The notes below the pieces were generated by a model. The model saw only the letters and a list, made by a program, of their open reading frames with translations, did no database searches and had not been told where the DNA came from. From an uncultured Eubacterium sp. (GTDB taxonomy: Bacteria; Bacillota; Clostridia; Oscillospirales; Acutalibacteraceae), in contig CAJTZJ010000002.1 in assembly GCA_910583925.1 (NCBI GenBank), positions 73,738-137,737 of the forward strand: 64,000 bases of DNA. Reading direction: 5' to 3'. Positions within the stretch are counted from its first letter, which is position 1; each line of letters starts with the position of its first letter. The translations under genes and the position numbers were made by a program. Below, one piece after another: positions 50,972 through 59,063 of this stretch.

Positions 50972-51259
50972 CGAATTGTACAGGCGGTATTTCGGGTTTT
51001 ATGCTTGTATAATTGTTTAATAATTTATAACAAAAAAAGCACACTTTTCATAAAATAGAAAGGTGTGCTTTCCAACTTGTTGAAAACGGTGAGTTGATGC
51101 TTTCAATTCCACAGAACAGCCGTTTTTGTATCAGTTGTTTAAATATCGAGCAAGCGAAAAGAATGGAAGCGATGTTTCAATATTTTTATTTCGCTTGCTT
51201 TATTTGTGTTCGTTTTGAGTTTTTATACAACCTTTGATTTTATGTAATACTAAGCTTTA
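50972..51259. other. Spacer with two hairpins, no gene seen
   Basis: A fourteen-position hairpin (51036-51049 with 51058-51071) with an A-run on its left acts as a terminator for minus-strand transcripts and perhaps for the gene on the left. A second perfect eleven-pair repeat (51149-51159 with 51189-51199) encloses 29 bases. No ORF with an SD was found. Confidence 0.6.
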
Positions 51260-51589
51260 TCAGTGTGCTGAATTTTCAAAATCAATCCACATTTTGTTTG
51301 CTTTGTTGAGTGCTGCAAGGCAGTACGCAAGGCGGTTGTTTACAATGCTTTTTGCTGTGGAAATATGTCTGCATACTGTGGGTTGAGAAAGATTAAGCTT
51401 TCCGGCAATTTCTGATTGATTAAGCCTGTTTATATATTTCAGCTTAAGGCAGCTTCGCTGTCTGTCCGTTAAGTCATTTTTCATTATAAGAGGCAAAACT
51501 GCTGAAATTGCACTTCTGCTGATCTGCTGTTCATCAATGCTGCTGAAATAATCATCCTCCGAATAATAAAAGTTTTCAATGAAGTCCAT
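51260..51589 (-). CDS. Sigma-70 region 4-like HTH protein
   Basis: A 109-residue protein. Residues about 30-95 resemble sigma factor region 4: LTDRQRSCLKLKYINRLNQS, then EIAGKLNLSQPTVCRHISTA with the helix-turn-helix. The region-2 domain needed for -10 binding is lacking, so it is more likely a regulator than a full sigma factor. The ATG at 51589 follows AGGAGGAATACT. Its start overlaps the end of the upstream gene by 14 bases; such pairs occur in clostridial genomes, often in mobile DNA. Confidence 0.78.
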   Translation of the reverse strand: MDFIENFYYSEDDYFSSIDEQQISRSAISAVLPLIMKNDLTDRQRSCLKLKYINRLNQSEIAGKLNLSQPTVCRHISTAKSIVNNRLAYCLAALNKANKMWIDFENSAH

Positions 51590-51803
51590 AGTATTCCTCC
51601 TCATCCTCATCATAGTAGTGCGTCAGCATTGCTGAAATTCTTTTGCACTCGGATGCCATATCGTAATAAACCTTTAATCGCCTTCTGAGCAAGTATAAAT
51701 CTTCGCCTGTATATACATATAAAAGCGGACGCAGACCGTCTATTTTTGCGTTTAAAACATTGTATTGATGGTCGTATTCTTGTGCTAATCTGTCTATTGT
51801 CAT
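51576..51803 (-). CDS. Small helical protein paired with the sigma-like gene
   Basis: A 75-residue helical protein, mostly charged, with a Tyr-rich middle (LLYVYTGEDLYLLRRRL) and an acidic end (DEDEEEYYGLH). No family recognised. It is co-transcribed with, and overlaps, the region-4-like protein, so it may be its partner or anti-factor; this is inference. SD aaagga precedes the ATG. Confidence 0.65.
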   Translation of the reverse strand: MTIDRLAQEYDHQYNVLNAKIDGLRPLLYVYTGEDLYLLRRRLKVYYDMASECKRISAMLTHYYDEDEEEYYGLH

Positions 51804-51897
51804 ATTCTTGTCCTTTCTCGCATTATTAAGTATTCCTGAACTTTAAAGCGATTGTGTTATTGCAGCCGGAAAGGGCGGTTTTTCGTCTGCAATTAAC

Positions 51898-51926
51898 ATA
51901 GTAGAAGAACATTCGTTTGATGTCAA
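51898..51926 (-). promoter_or_regulatory. Promoter of the sigma-like gene pair
   Basis: On the minus strand TTGACA (51921-51926), 17-base spacer, TACTAT (51898-51903). The leader is about 90 bases without an ORF. Confidence 0.65.
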
Positions 51927-52082
51927 GTCAAAACGAAATATTTTTGCGATTTTAGTCAATATTTGCTCTTTTAAGCATAGGACAGGGACATTTTTTACCC
52001 TGTGAAAAATTTTTGTGTTACCTTTTTTTAGTTCCGTTTTTTCATTAATTGTGATTGTTAACAAAAGTTTTGAACTTAGGGG

Positions 52083-52111
52083 TTGACAAATTGTGCAAAA
52101 TGAAATATAAT
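52083..52111 (+). promoter_or_regulatory. Consensus promoter of a candidate small RNA
   Basis: Perfect TTGACA (52083-52088), 17-base spacer, perfect TATAAT (52106-52111). Confidence 0.85.
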
Positions 52112-52117
52112 GATGTT

Positions 52118-52222
52118 TACCTTGAGGACGGAGCCGCAACCGCTCCTTAAGTATCTTGTCCTCCTATAGTTTGTTATAGACAGAGAGGGAAAGGCAGTGC
52201 GTTATGCACTGCCTTTCTTCTT
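52118..52222 (+). ncRNA. Candidate ~105-nt non-coding RNA
   Basis: A consensus promoter and an intrinsic terminator (stem 52190-52200 with 52206-52216) enclose about 105 bases with no ORF preceded by an SD. The inside folds well: an outer stem GAGGAC/GTCCTC (52124-52129 with 52158-52163), an inner hairpin GGAGC/GCTCC (52130-52134 with 52142-52146), then a small CTATA/TATAG hairpin. The next gene rightwards is on the other strand, so it is not a leader. No known family (6S, SRP, tmRNA, RNase P, riboswitch) was recognised. Confidence 0.7.
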
Positions 52223-52241
52223 GTAATACCTAAGTCTTAAT

Positions 52242-52273
52242 AAAAAGCACCACAGTTTGAAGTGTGGTGCTTT
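52242..52273 (-). terminator. Terminator of the pgm transcript
   Basis: Eleven perfect pairs (52244-52254 with 52263-52273), T-run on the minus strand. Confidence 0.85.
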
Positions 52274-52279
52274 ATCATT

Positions 52280-52381
52280 TTATAAGCCGGAAAAAAGTGC
52301 GTATATACCGCCGATCAGTCCGCTTCCTGCCATTAACACGGCAAGGATAATCGCGGTAACCTTTACCCATCCTCTGTGCAT
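52280..52381 (-). CDS. 33-residue membrane peptide
   Basis: A short ORF with ATG at 52381 and a good SD (GGAGGT, seven bases before). It reads MHRGWVKVTAIILAVLMAGS and ends LIGGIYALFSGL: a basic start and one transmembrane helix. It starts three bases after the pgm stop and uses an SD that overlaps the end of pgm, so it is cotranslated with it. Similar single-helix peptides occur in Firmicutes; function unknown. Confidence 0.7.
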   Translation of the reverse strand: MHRGWVKVTAIILAVLMAGSGLIGGIYALFSGL

Positions 52382-52384
52382 ATT

Positions 52385-54103
52385 TTATACCTCCATAAAC
52401 TTATCGGCTTCGGCAATAAGCTTTTCTGCAAGTGCCTGTGATGCTTCCTTGCTATCACCGATTGCAGTTATATATGCTTTGATTTTCGGCTCTGTTCCGC
52501 TTGGGCGGATGATAAGCCCGTTGCCGCCTGCCATTTTGTATGCAAGAACATTTGATTTCGGCAGATCAATTCTTGTTTCCGTTCCGTTTTCAATATCCCT
52601 TGCAATGCTTGTTTTGTAATCGCCGACATATGTTACTGCCATTCCGTTTAATTCTTCAGGTGGATTTTCACGAAGAGTATCCATAATGTTCTGCATTTTA
52701 TCCATTCCGGCAGCACCCTCAAATTCATAGCTTTTTACGGTGTTGCAGTAATAGCCGAATTCGCTGTAAAGTGCATCCATAACCTCAGCAAGTGTTTTAC
52801 CCTGCATTTTGTAATATGCAGCCATTTCGCATATAAGCATAGAGGCAACAACAGCATCCTTATCTCTTGCGTGGGTTCCTGCAAGATAACCATAGGATTC
52901 TTCAAAGCCCATAACGAAATCATCCGCTCTGCCTTCTGCTTCAAGGTTTGTAATCAGCTCACCGATATATTTAAAGCCTGTTAAAAGATTTTTAAAGGTG
53001 CATCCGTATTTCTTTGCAATTGCTTCTGCAAGATCGGTTGAAACAAAGGATTTTACAGCAACTGAATTCGGCGAAAGCATGCCGTTTGCTTTTTTCTGTG
53101 AAAGAAGGTAGTTGAGCATCATTGCGCCTACCTCGTTACCGCTCATAAGTACATATTCGCCGTTTTTGTCCGGTACGGCAATACCTACACGGTCGCAGTC
53201 AGGATCGGTAGCAATAATAATATCCGCTTTGATGTTTTCCGTAATTTTAAATGCGCATTCAAAAACCTGCTTGATTTCGGGATTTGGGTACGGGCAGGTA
53301 GGGAAATTGCCGTCGGGAAGCTCCTGCTCAGGAACAATGTGGATATTTTCAACACCGATTCGCTTAAGAATCTCTCTTACTGGTTTGTTGCCTGTTCCGT
53401 TAAGCGGTGTGTATACTACGCATAGTTCAGCCTTTTTGCATATGCCCTTGTTAATACACTGCTTTTCAACCTCATCAAGAAAATGATTAATTGTTTCCTC
53501 GCCTATGTATTCAATAAGTCCGTTTTCAACAGCCTTGTCAAAATCAGTTGTTTTAATTCCTGTAAAATAATCAACCTTCTGTATAAATTCATAGGTTTCG
53601 GCAGCAGCCTCGTCCGTCATCTGATAGCCATTGCTGTCGTAACACTTATATCCGTTGTATTTTCCGGGATTGTGTGATGCTGTAAGAATAATACCGCTTG
53701 ATGTTTTAAACTTTCTGATTGCGTATGAAAGGCATGGTGTTGGTTCAAGCTCGTCATAAAGATAAACCTTAATTCCGTTTGCAGCTAAAACCTTTGCAGC
53801 CTCTTTGGCAAAATATTCGCTTTTAATTCTTGAATCATATCCTATCGCAATGCTTGGATTTTTGAAATTCTTATTGAGGAAATCAGAAAGTCCCTGTGTA
53901 GCCTGGCAGACAGTGTAATAATTCATTCGGTTTGTTCCCGCTCCTATAACACCTCTTAAGCCTGCTGTGCCGAATTCAAGGCATCTGTAGAATCTGTCTG
54001 ATATTTCGCTCTCGTTGCCCTTGATTTCTTCAAGCTCTTTAATTAAATCGGGATCGTAATCCGCCTTGTCAAGCCATTCGTTATAAAGCTCATTTGTGTT
54101 CAT
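52385..54103 (-). CDS. Phospho-sugar mutase (phosphoglucomutase type)
   Basis: Interconverts glucose-1-P and glucose-6-P (or mannose forms). The 572-residue protein belongs to the Firmicutes PgcA-type alpha-D-phosphohexomutases. The phosphoserine loop is TASHNPGKYNGYK, the metal loop DPDCDRVGIAV, the sugar-binding GFEESYG and the phosphate-binding RPSGTEPKIK. Four-domain order and length are normal. The ATG at 54103 follows AAGGAGTTGGCACA. A 33-residue membrane peptide follows in the same transcript. Confidence 0.94.
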   Translation of the reverse strand: MNTNELYNEWLDKADYDPDLIKELEEIKGNESEISDRFYRCLEFGTAGLRGVIGAGTNRMNYYTVCQATQGLSDFLNKNFKNPSIAIGYDSRIKSEYFAKEAAKVLAANGIKVYLYDELEPTPCLSYAIRKFKTSSGIILTASHNPGKYNGYKCYDSNGYQMTDEAAAETYEFIQKVDYFTGIKTTDFDKAVENGLIEYIGEETINHFLDEVEKQCINKGICKKAELCVVYTPLNGTGNKPVREILKRIGVENIHIVPEQELPDGNFPTCPYPNPEIKQVFECAFKITENIKADIIIATDPDCDRVGIAVPDKNGEYVLMSGNEVGAMMLNYLLSQKKANGMLSPNSVAVKSFVSTDLAEAIAKKYGCTFKNLLTGFKYIGELITNLEAEGRADDFVMGFEESYGYLAGTHARDKDAVVASMLICEMAAYYKMQGKTLAEVMDALYSEFGYYCNTVKSYEFEGAAGMDKMQNIMDTLRENPPEELNGMAVTYVGDYKTSIARDIENGTETRIDLPKSNVLAYKMAGGNGLIIRPSGTEPKIKAYITAIGDSKEASQALAEKLIAEADKFMEV

Positions 54104-54232
54104 TGTGCCAACTCCTTAAAAATTCTTAATTCTATTTTAATCTTATTAAAATCTGTTGTCAATATACTTGTAATTTGGTATAGTATTATTCAGATATATT
54201 TTAAAGTTTTCAAATACATATGAGGTAGTTTT

Positions 54233-55759
54233 ATGTTTGCAAAGGCAAAAAGTCTTGGTATATTCGGAATGAACAGCTTTTCAGTTGTTGTTGAGGCTGA
54301 TTTAAGCAGCGGTCTGCCGCGCTTTGATATCGTCGGTCTGCCTGATGCGGCAGTTAAGGAAAGCAGGGAAAGGGTCAGAGCAAGTATAAAAAACTGCGGC
54401 TTTAATTTTCCCGTTTCCCGTATAACAGTTAATATTGCTCCTGCCGATGTCAAAAAAGAGGGCTCTGTTTACGATTTGCCGATTGCCGTTGCTATTTTAA
54501 AGGCAACGGGGCAGATTAAGGCTGATATAAGTGATTATGCTTTTATCGGCGAGCTTTCCCTTGATGGCGAGATCAGAGGCTGTAACGGTGTGCTTCCTAT
54601 GCTTCTTAAGGCAAGAGAGGATTGTGTCGGATCAGTTTTTGTTCCTTACGAAAATAAAACCGAAGCAAGCGTTGTTAATGGAATTGATATTTTTCCGGTT
54701 AAGAATATATATGAAATTTTAAATCATTTAAGCAATGAAAGTGCCGTTTCTCCGTGTTATCGGGGTGTTGAATATCTGAATACAGAGGATGAAATGCTTG
54801 ATTTTGAAGATGTTAAGGGGCAGAAAAACGCAAAGCGTGCTCTTGAAATTGCAGCAGCAGGCGGTCATAACTGCATTATGATCGGTCCGCCGGGAACAGG
54901 TAAGTCCATGCTTGCAAAGCGTCTGCCATCCATACTTCCCGAAATGTCCTTTGAAGAGCAGCTTGAAACAACCAAGCTTTATTCAATAGCGGGAGAGCTT
55001 CCGAACAGTGTTCAGCTAATAACAAGGCGTCCGTTCAGAAGCCCTCATCATACAATATCGGCTCAGGGGCTTGCGGGCGGCGGGCATAGCCTGCGTCCGG
55101 GAGAAATCAGTCTTGCTCATAACGGAGTAATGTTTATGGATGAATTTCCTGAGTTTGACAGGCGGGCAAAGGAATCTCTCCGTCAGCCGCTTGAGGATGG
55201 CAGAATTACGATAACAAGAACAGGCGGGTCTGTTTCCTATCCGTCAAACCTTATGGTTGTTGCTGCAATGAATCCCTGTCCATGCGGCTATTATGGTCAT
55301 CCTTCAAGGCAGTGTACTTGTACAGAGGCAGCAAGAAAAAGATACAGGGATAAGGTCAGCGGTCCTATTTTAGACAGAATTGATTTGCATATTGAAGTTG
55401 AGCCTGTGGATTATGAAAAGCTATCGTCAAGGAATAAGGAAGAAACCTCGGCTGAAATAAGAAAAAGAGTAAATAAGGCAAGGGAAATTCAGCGCAAACG
55501 CTTTGAGGGTACGGATATTTCCTGCAATGCAAAAATGAGTCCTAAGGTTACAAAGGAATTCTGCGTTTTAACTGTGGAAGCGTCAAATCTGCTTAAGCTA
55601 AGCTTTGATAAGCTTGGATTGTCAGCGAGAGCGTATGATAAAATTTTAAGAATAGCACGAACGATTGCCGATTTGGAGGAAAGCGAGGGTATAGAGCTTT
55701 CCCATATTGCAGAGGCAATTCAGTTCAGGAGCTTAGACAGAAAATATTGGAGTGATTAA
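54233..55759 (+). CDS. comM: YifB/ComM family Mg-chelatase-like AAA+ ATPase
   Basis: A 508-residue AAA+ protein. In Gram-negatives, ComM is a helicase that helps branch migration in natural transformation. N-terminal ChlI-like domain (LPRFDIVGLPDAAVKESRER), Walker A IGPPGTGKSMLAKRLPS, Walker B VMFMDEFPEF, a Cys set CPCGYYGHPSRQCTC, and a C-terminal Mg_chelatase_C domain. SD gaggtag precedes the ATG. It is followed by the LUD gene, whose SD lies at its stop codon. Confidence 0.93.
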   Translation: MFAKAKSLGIFGMNSFSVVVEADLSSGLPRFDIVGLPDAAVKESRERVRASIKNCGFNFPVSRITVNIAPADVKKEGSVYDLPIAVAILKATGQIKADISDYAFIGELSLDGEIRGCNGVLPMLLKAREDCVGSVFVPYENKTEASVVNGIDIFPVKNIYEILNHLSNESAVSPCYRGVEYLNTEDEMLDFEDVKGQKNAKRALEIAAAGGHNCIMIGPPGTGKSMLAKRLPSILPEMSFEEQLETTKLYSIAGELPNSVQLITRRPFRSPHHTISAQGLAGGGHSLRPGEISLAHNGVMFMDEFPEFDRRAKESLRQPLEDGRITITRTGGSVSYPSNLMVVAAMNPCPCGYYGHPSRQCTCTEAARKRYRDKVSGPILDRIDLHIEVEPVDYEKLSSRNKEETSAEIRKRVNKAREIQRKRFEGTDISCNAKMSPKVTKEFCVLTVEASNLLKLSFDKLGLSARAYDKILRIARTIADLEESEGIELSHIAEAIQFRSLDRKYWSD

Positions 55760-55760
55760 G

Positions 55761-56405
55761 ATGACAGATACAATTAAAAGAACGATGGAAAATCTTGAAA
55801 GAAACGGTATAAAGCCTTTCTTCGTTGAAACAAAGGAGGAGGTTGTTCCCCTTGTAAAATCGCTTGTACCAAAGGGCAGCTCCGTGTCAAACGGCGGAAG
55901 CGTAAGTCTTAATGAAACGGGTGTATTTTCTCTTCTCGAAAGCGGATTTTATGATTTTATTGACCGTCGCGGTCTTGACGGCGAGGAATTAAGGGAGTGT
56001 TATACAAAAGCTTTTGGTTGTGATGCATATTTCTGTTCTTCAAATGCTGTTACGGAGAATGGGGAGCTTTATAATGTGGATGGTAATTCAAATCGTGTTG
56101 CCTGCATCGTTTTCGGACCAAGGCAGGTTATTATGGTTGTCGGAATAAATAAAATTGTTTCTGATATAAATGCTGCAATCAAAAGAGTAAAGGCATGTGC
56201 GGCTCCTCCCAATACGCAGCGTTTAAACTGTAAAACACCTTGTGCCGTAACAGGGCATTGTATCAGTTTGGATTCGGATAATCCGCTTATGTGTGATGGC
56301 TGTACAAGTCCTCAGCGTATATGCTGTAATTATGTTGTTACCGCCCGTCAAAGGCATAAAGACAGAATAAAGGTTATTATTGTTAACGAGAAATTAGGAT
56401 ATTAA
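55761..56405 (+). CDS. LUD-domain protein (LutC/YkgG-like)
   Basis: A 214-residue LUD (DUF162) protein. LUD proteins are parts of lactate-utilisation complexes, but this form stands alone and ends in a Cys-rich tail (CKTPCAVTGHC, CDGCTSPQRICCNYVV) that could bind a metal or cluster. GSSVSNGGSVSLNETGV is the conserved core. The ATG at 55761 is preferred: GGAG (55749-55752) is eight bases upstream, at the end of comM. No lutA/lutB genes are near, so the role is open. Confidence 0.82.
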   Translation: MTDTIKRTMENLERNGIKPFFVETKEEVVPLVKSLVPKGSSVSNGGSVSLNETGVFSLLESGFYDFIDRRGLDGEELRECYTKAFGCDAYFCSSNAVTENGELYNVDGNSNRVACIVFGPRQVIMVVGINKIVSDINAAIKRVKACAAPPNTQRLNCKTPCAVTGHCISLDSDNPLMCDGCTSPQRICCNYVVTARQRHKDRIKVIIVNEKLGY

Positions 56406-56415
56406 TAATGTTTAA

Positions 56416-56444
56416 TTGACAAAATTATACAATCGTATTAGAAT
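56416..56444 (+). promoter_or_regulatory. Promoter of ilvA-ridA
   Basis: TTGACA at 56416-56421, 17-base spacer, TAGAAT at 56439-56444. Confidence 0.7.
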
Positions 56445-56472
56445 ATTCAAAAATCAATCAAGAGGCGAAAAA

Positions 56473-57672
56473 ATGTTAACTATAGATAAAGTTTATAAAG
56501 CATCTCATATTTTAAAAGAGGTAATTCGTGAAACAGATATGATTTTGGCTCCCAATATCAGACAGGGAACAAATATCTATCTGAAAACAGAAAATCTGCA
56601 GGTAACGGGTTCCTTTAAAATCAGAGGCTCCTATTTCAAGATAAGCCAGCTCAGTGATGAGGAAAAGGCGAAGGGGGTTATTGCCTGTTCGGCAGGAAAT
56701 CATGCACAGGGTGTTGCGCTTGCTGCAACGAAAAGCGGTATAAAAAGTCTTATTTGCCTTCCGGACGGAGCGCCGATTTCAAAGGTTGAGGCAACAAAGC
56801 GCTATGGTGCGGATGTCTGTCTTGTCAAAGGTGTTTATGATGATGCATATAATAAGGCACTTGAGCTTAAGGATGAGCTTGGCTATAGCTTTATTCATCC
56901 GTTTAATGATCCGGATGTTATTGCAGGTCAGGGTACAATTGGTCTTGAGATATTAGAGCAGCTTCCGGATGCGGATGCCGTTGTTGTTCCGATTGGCGGT
57001 GGCGGTCTTATTGCAGGTGTTGCTTATACAATAAAACAGATTAATCCGAATTGTAAGGTTTACGGTGTTCAGGCAGCCGGTGCGCCAAGCATGGAAAAAT
57101 CGATTATGGATGATGAAATTGAAACGCTTTCCAAGGTGCAGACGATTGCAGACGGTATTGCCGTTAAAACCCCCGGCGATTTAACCTTTGATCTTGTAAA
57201 GAAATATGTTGATGGGATTTATACTGTTACGGATGATGAAATTGCACTTGCCATTTTAACGCTTCTTGAGCAGCAGAAGCTTATTTCAGAGGGGGCGGGC
57301 GCTGTTCCTGTTGCAGCAGTTCTGGCAGGAAAAATCCCTGATATAGACGGTAAAAATGTTTGCTGTCTTGTATCCGGCGGTAATATTGATGTAACTATTC
57401 TTTCAAGGGTGATTGAACGCGGTCTTAAAATGAGCGGAAGAAAAGCCAACATCACAATTGCTCTTTCAGATAAACCGGGTCAGCTTTCGGATGTTTCAAA
57501 TATTATCGCCGAAACAGGTGCGAATGTAACAAGTGTCAGCTATGACAGCACGGATCTTGATATGAATATAACAGACTGCTATCTTAGAATAGCAGTTGAA
57601 ACAAGGGATTATGTACATATTGTTGCGATTAAGCAGGCTCTTAAGGACGCAGGCTTCGAGGTTTGCGATTAA
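56473..57672 (+). CDS. ilvA: Threonine ammonia-lyase
   Basis: PLP enzyme that turns threonine into 2-oxobutanoate and ammonia through an enamine/imine. The 399-residue protein has the PLP Lys in VTGSFKIRGS, the phosphate loop PIGGGGLIAGV, and a single C-terminal ACT domain (about 325-399, starting NITIALSDKPGQL), the layout of short IlvA/TdcB enzymes; the ACT domain suggests ligand control. The ATG at 56473 follows AAGAGGCGAAAAA. It is followed by ridA after 41 bases. Confidence 0.94.
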   Translation: MLTIDKVYKASHILKEVIRETDMILAPNIRQGTNIYLKTENLQVTGSFKIRGSYFKISQLSDEEKAKGVIACSAGNHAQGVALAATKSGIKSLICLPDGAPISKVEATKRYGADVCLVKGVYDDAYNKALELKDELGYSFIHPFNDPDVIAGQGTIGLEILEQLPDADAVVVPIGGGGLIAGVAYTIKQINPNCKVYGVQAAGAPSMEKSIMDDEIETLSKVQTIADGIAVKTPGDLTFDLVKKYVDGIYTVTDDEIALAILTLLEQQKLISEGAGAVPVAAVLAGKIPDIDGKNVCCLVSGGNIDVTILSRVIERGLKMSGRKANITIALSDKPGQLSDVSNIIAETGANVTSVSYDSTDLDMNITDCYLRIAVETRDYVHIVAIKQALKDAGFEVCD

Positions 57673-57713
57673 TATATTCAATTCATAATAATAGGAATAA
57701 AGGAGAAATCATT

Positions 57714-58085
57714 ATGGAATATGTATCAACAACAAATGCACCGGGTGCAATAGGACCTTACAGCCAGGCAGTTAAGGCAAAGGGTATGCTTTTTACAAGC
57801 GGTCAGATTGCTATTAATCCTGCAACAAATCTTGTTGAAGCCCAATCCATTGAAGAGCAGACCGTTCAGGTTTGCGAAAATCTTAAAGCAGTATGCGAAG
57901 CAGCAGGCACCTGCCTTGACAAGGTGGTAAAAACAACCTGTTTTCTTGCAGATATAAATGATTTTGCAGCTTTTAATGAGGTTTACGGAAATTATTTTAC
58001 ATCAAAACCTGCAAGAAGCTGTGTTGCAGTTAAGGACCTTCCAAAAGGTGTTCTTTGTGAGGTTGAGGTTATTGCAGAGTTATAA
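57714..58085 (+). CDS. ridA: RidA enamine/imine deaminase
   Basis: A 123-residue YjgF/YER057c/UK114 protein, normal length. RidA hydrolyses the reactive 2-aminoacrylate/2-aminocrotonate that threonine and serine dehydratases release, so its place behind ilvA is functionally apt. Motifs: NAPGAIGPYSQAV, FTSGQIAI, KTTCFLADINDFAAFNEVYG and PARSCVAVKDLPKGVLCEVE, with the active-site Arg in PARS. SD aaaggag precedes the ATG at 57714. Confidence 0.96.
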   Translation: MEYVSTTNAPGAIGPYSQAVKAKGMLFTSGQIAINPATNLVEAQSIEEQTVQVCENLKAVCEAAGTCLDKVVKTTCFLADINDFAAFNEVYGNYFTSKPARSCVAVKDLPKGVLCEVEVIAEL

Positions 58086-58093
58086 ACAGCCAT

Positions 58094-58126
58094 CCCCATA
58101 AGGCGTTCTTATGGGGAAGTTTTTTG
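58094..58126 (+). terminator. Terminator of ilvA-ridA
   Basis: Nine perfect pairs (58094-58102 with 58108-58116), loop of five, then a T-run to 58126. Confidence 0.9.
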
Positions 58127-58187
58127 TAAAAATATAATATTGTATAATATATTAATTCTGAAATTTGCTTTATGAAGGAGAAGTTGT

Positions 58188-58895
58188 ATGGATAAAAAGC
58201 CGGATGATAAAATCGGTCACAGAGGAAGAATGATACATGCTTATTCTGAAAGAGGAAGCAGCTCCTTTGAAGATTATCAGATGCTTGAAATGCTCCTTTT
58301 CTATATCATTCCGCGTAAAGATGTAAAGCCTATCGCCAAAAGCCTTTTAACTGATTTCGGTTCTCTCGAAAATGTTTTGTCTGCCTCAAAAAATCAGCTT
58401 ATGAAAACAAAGGGGGTTGGTAACGAAACTGCCACTTTTCTTAATTTCATATATGATATAGATAAGCGTCTGAGAGATAACAGGTGTAAAAGCTATAAAA
58501 TCATTGAAACGCTTGATGAGGCAGCGGATTGTTTTAAAGAAATGTTTCAATATGAGAATAAGGGCGAACGATTTGCCGTTATGATGCTGGATAATTCCAA
58601 TGGAGTCATAAACTGCCGTTTTCTTTCGGAGGGCAGTGTTCATTCAATGGAAATCAACATAAGAAAGCTTGTTGAACTGGTTATCAGCTTTAATGCGGTA
58701 AGTGTTGTTATTGCACATAATCATCCGAATGGAGTTGCCTATCCGTCCAATGAGGATATAAATTTTACCCTAAAGCTCAGAGATATGCTTTCCAATATCG
58801 GTGTTTATCTTGCGGATCATATTATTCTTAATAATGACGAGGTCTTTTCAATGCATTCGGATCTGAATTTTGTCGGATATTTTGAAAAGGAGTAA
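58188..58895 (+). CDS. radC: RadC-family JAB-domain protein
   Basis: A 235-residue protein. An N-terminal helix-hairpin-helix part (QLMKTKGVGNETATFLNF) is followed by the RadC JAB/MPN domain with the metal motif HNHPNGVAYPSNEDI. The family was once linked to DNA repair; its role is unsettled. SD gaaggag precedes the ATG. Confidence 0.92.
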   Translation: MDKKPDDKIGHRGRMIHAYSERGSSSFEDYQMLEMLLFYIIPRKDVKPIAKSLLTDFGSLENVLSASKNQLMKTKGVGNETATFLNFIYDIDKRLRDNRCKSYKIIETLDEAADCFKEMFQYENKGERFAVMMLDNSNGVINCRFLSEGSVHSMEINIRKLVELVISFNAVSVVIAHNHPNGVAYPSNEDINFTLKLRDMLSNIGVYLADHIILNNDEVFSMHSDLNFVGYFEKE

Positions 58896-58934
58896 ATGTT
58901 CACAAAATTTTAAAAATCAATCATTCATAAATTG

Positions 58935-58964
58935 TTGACATTATATTAATAAAAGTGTTACAAT
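58935..58964 (+). promoter_or_regulatory. Promoter of the second GPH transporter
   Basis: TTGACA at 58935-58940, 18-base spacer, TACAAT at 58959-58964. The leader is about 95 bases and includes gaataacggaggagttatttaa-type repeats around 58999-59018. Confidence 0.7.
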
Positions 58965-59063
58965 ATCAAAGTTACTAACTGCTTTGAAATTTTGCTGGAA
59001 TAACGGAGGAGTTATTTAAGGGGTAAAATTCGTACAGCAGAATATAAATACAGGAGAATTGAA

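Noticed and set aside
51843..52139. 98-codon minus-strand ORF over the candidate RNA
   Set aside because: No SD, overlaps promoter boxes on both strands and the RNA stem; reads as random sequence.
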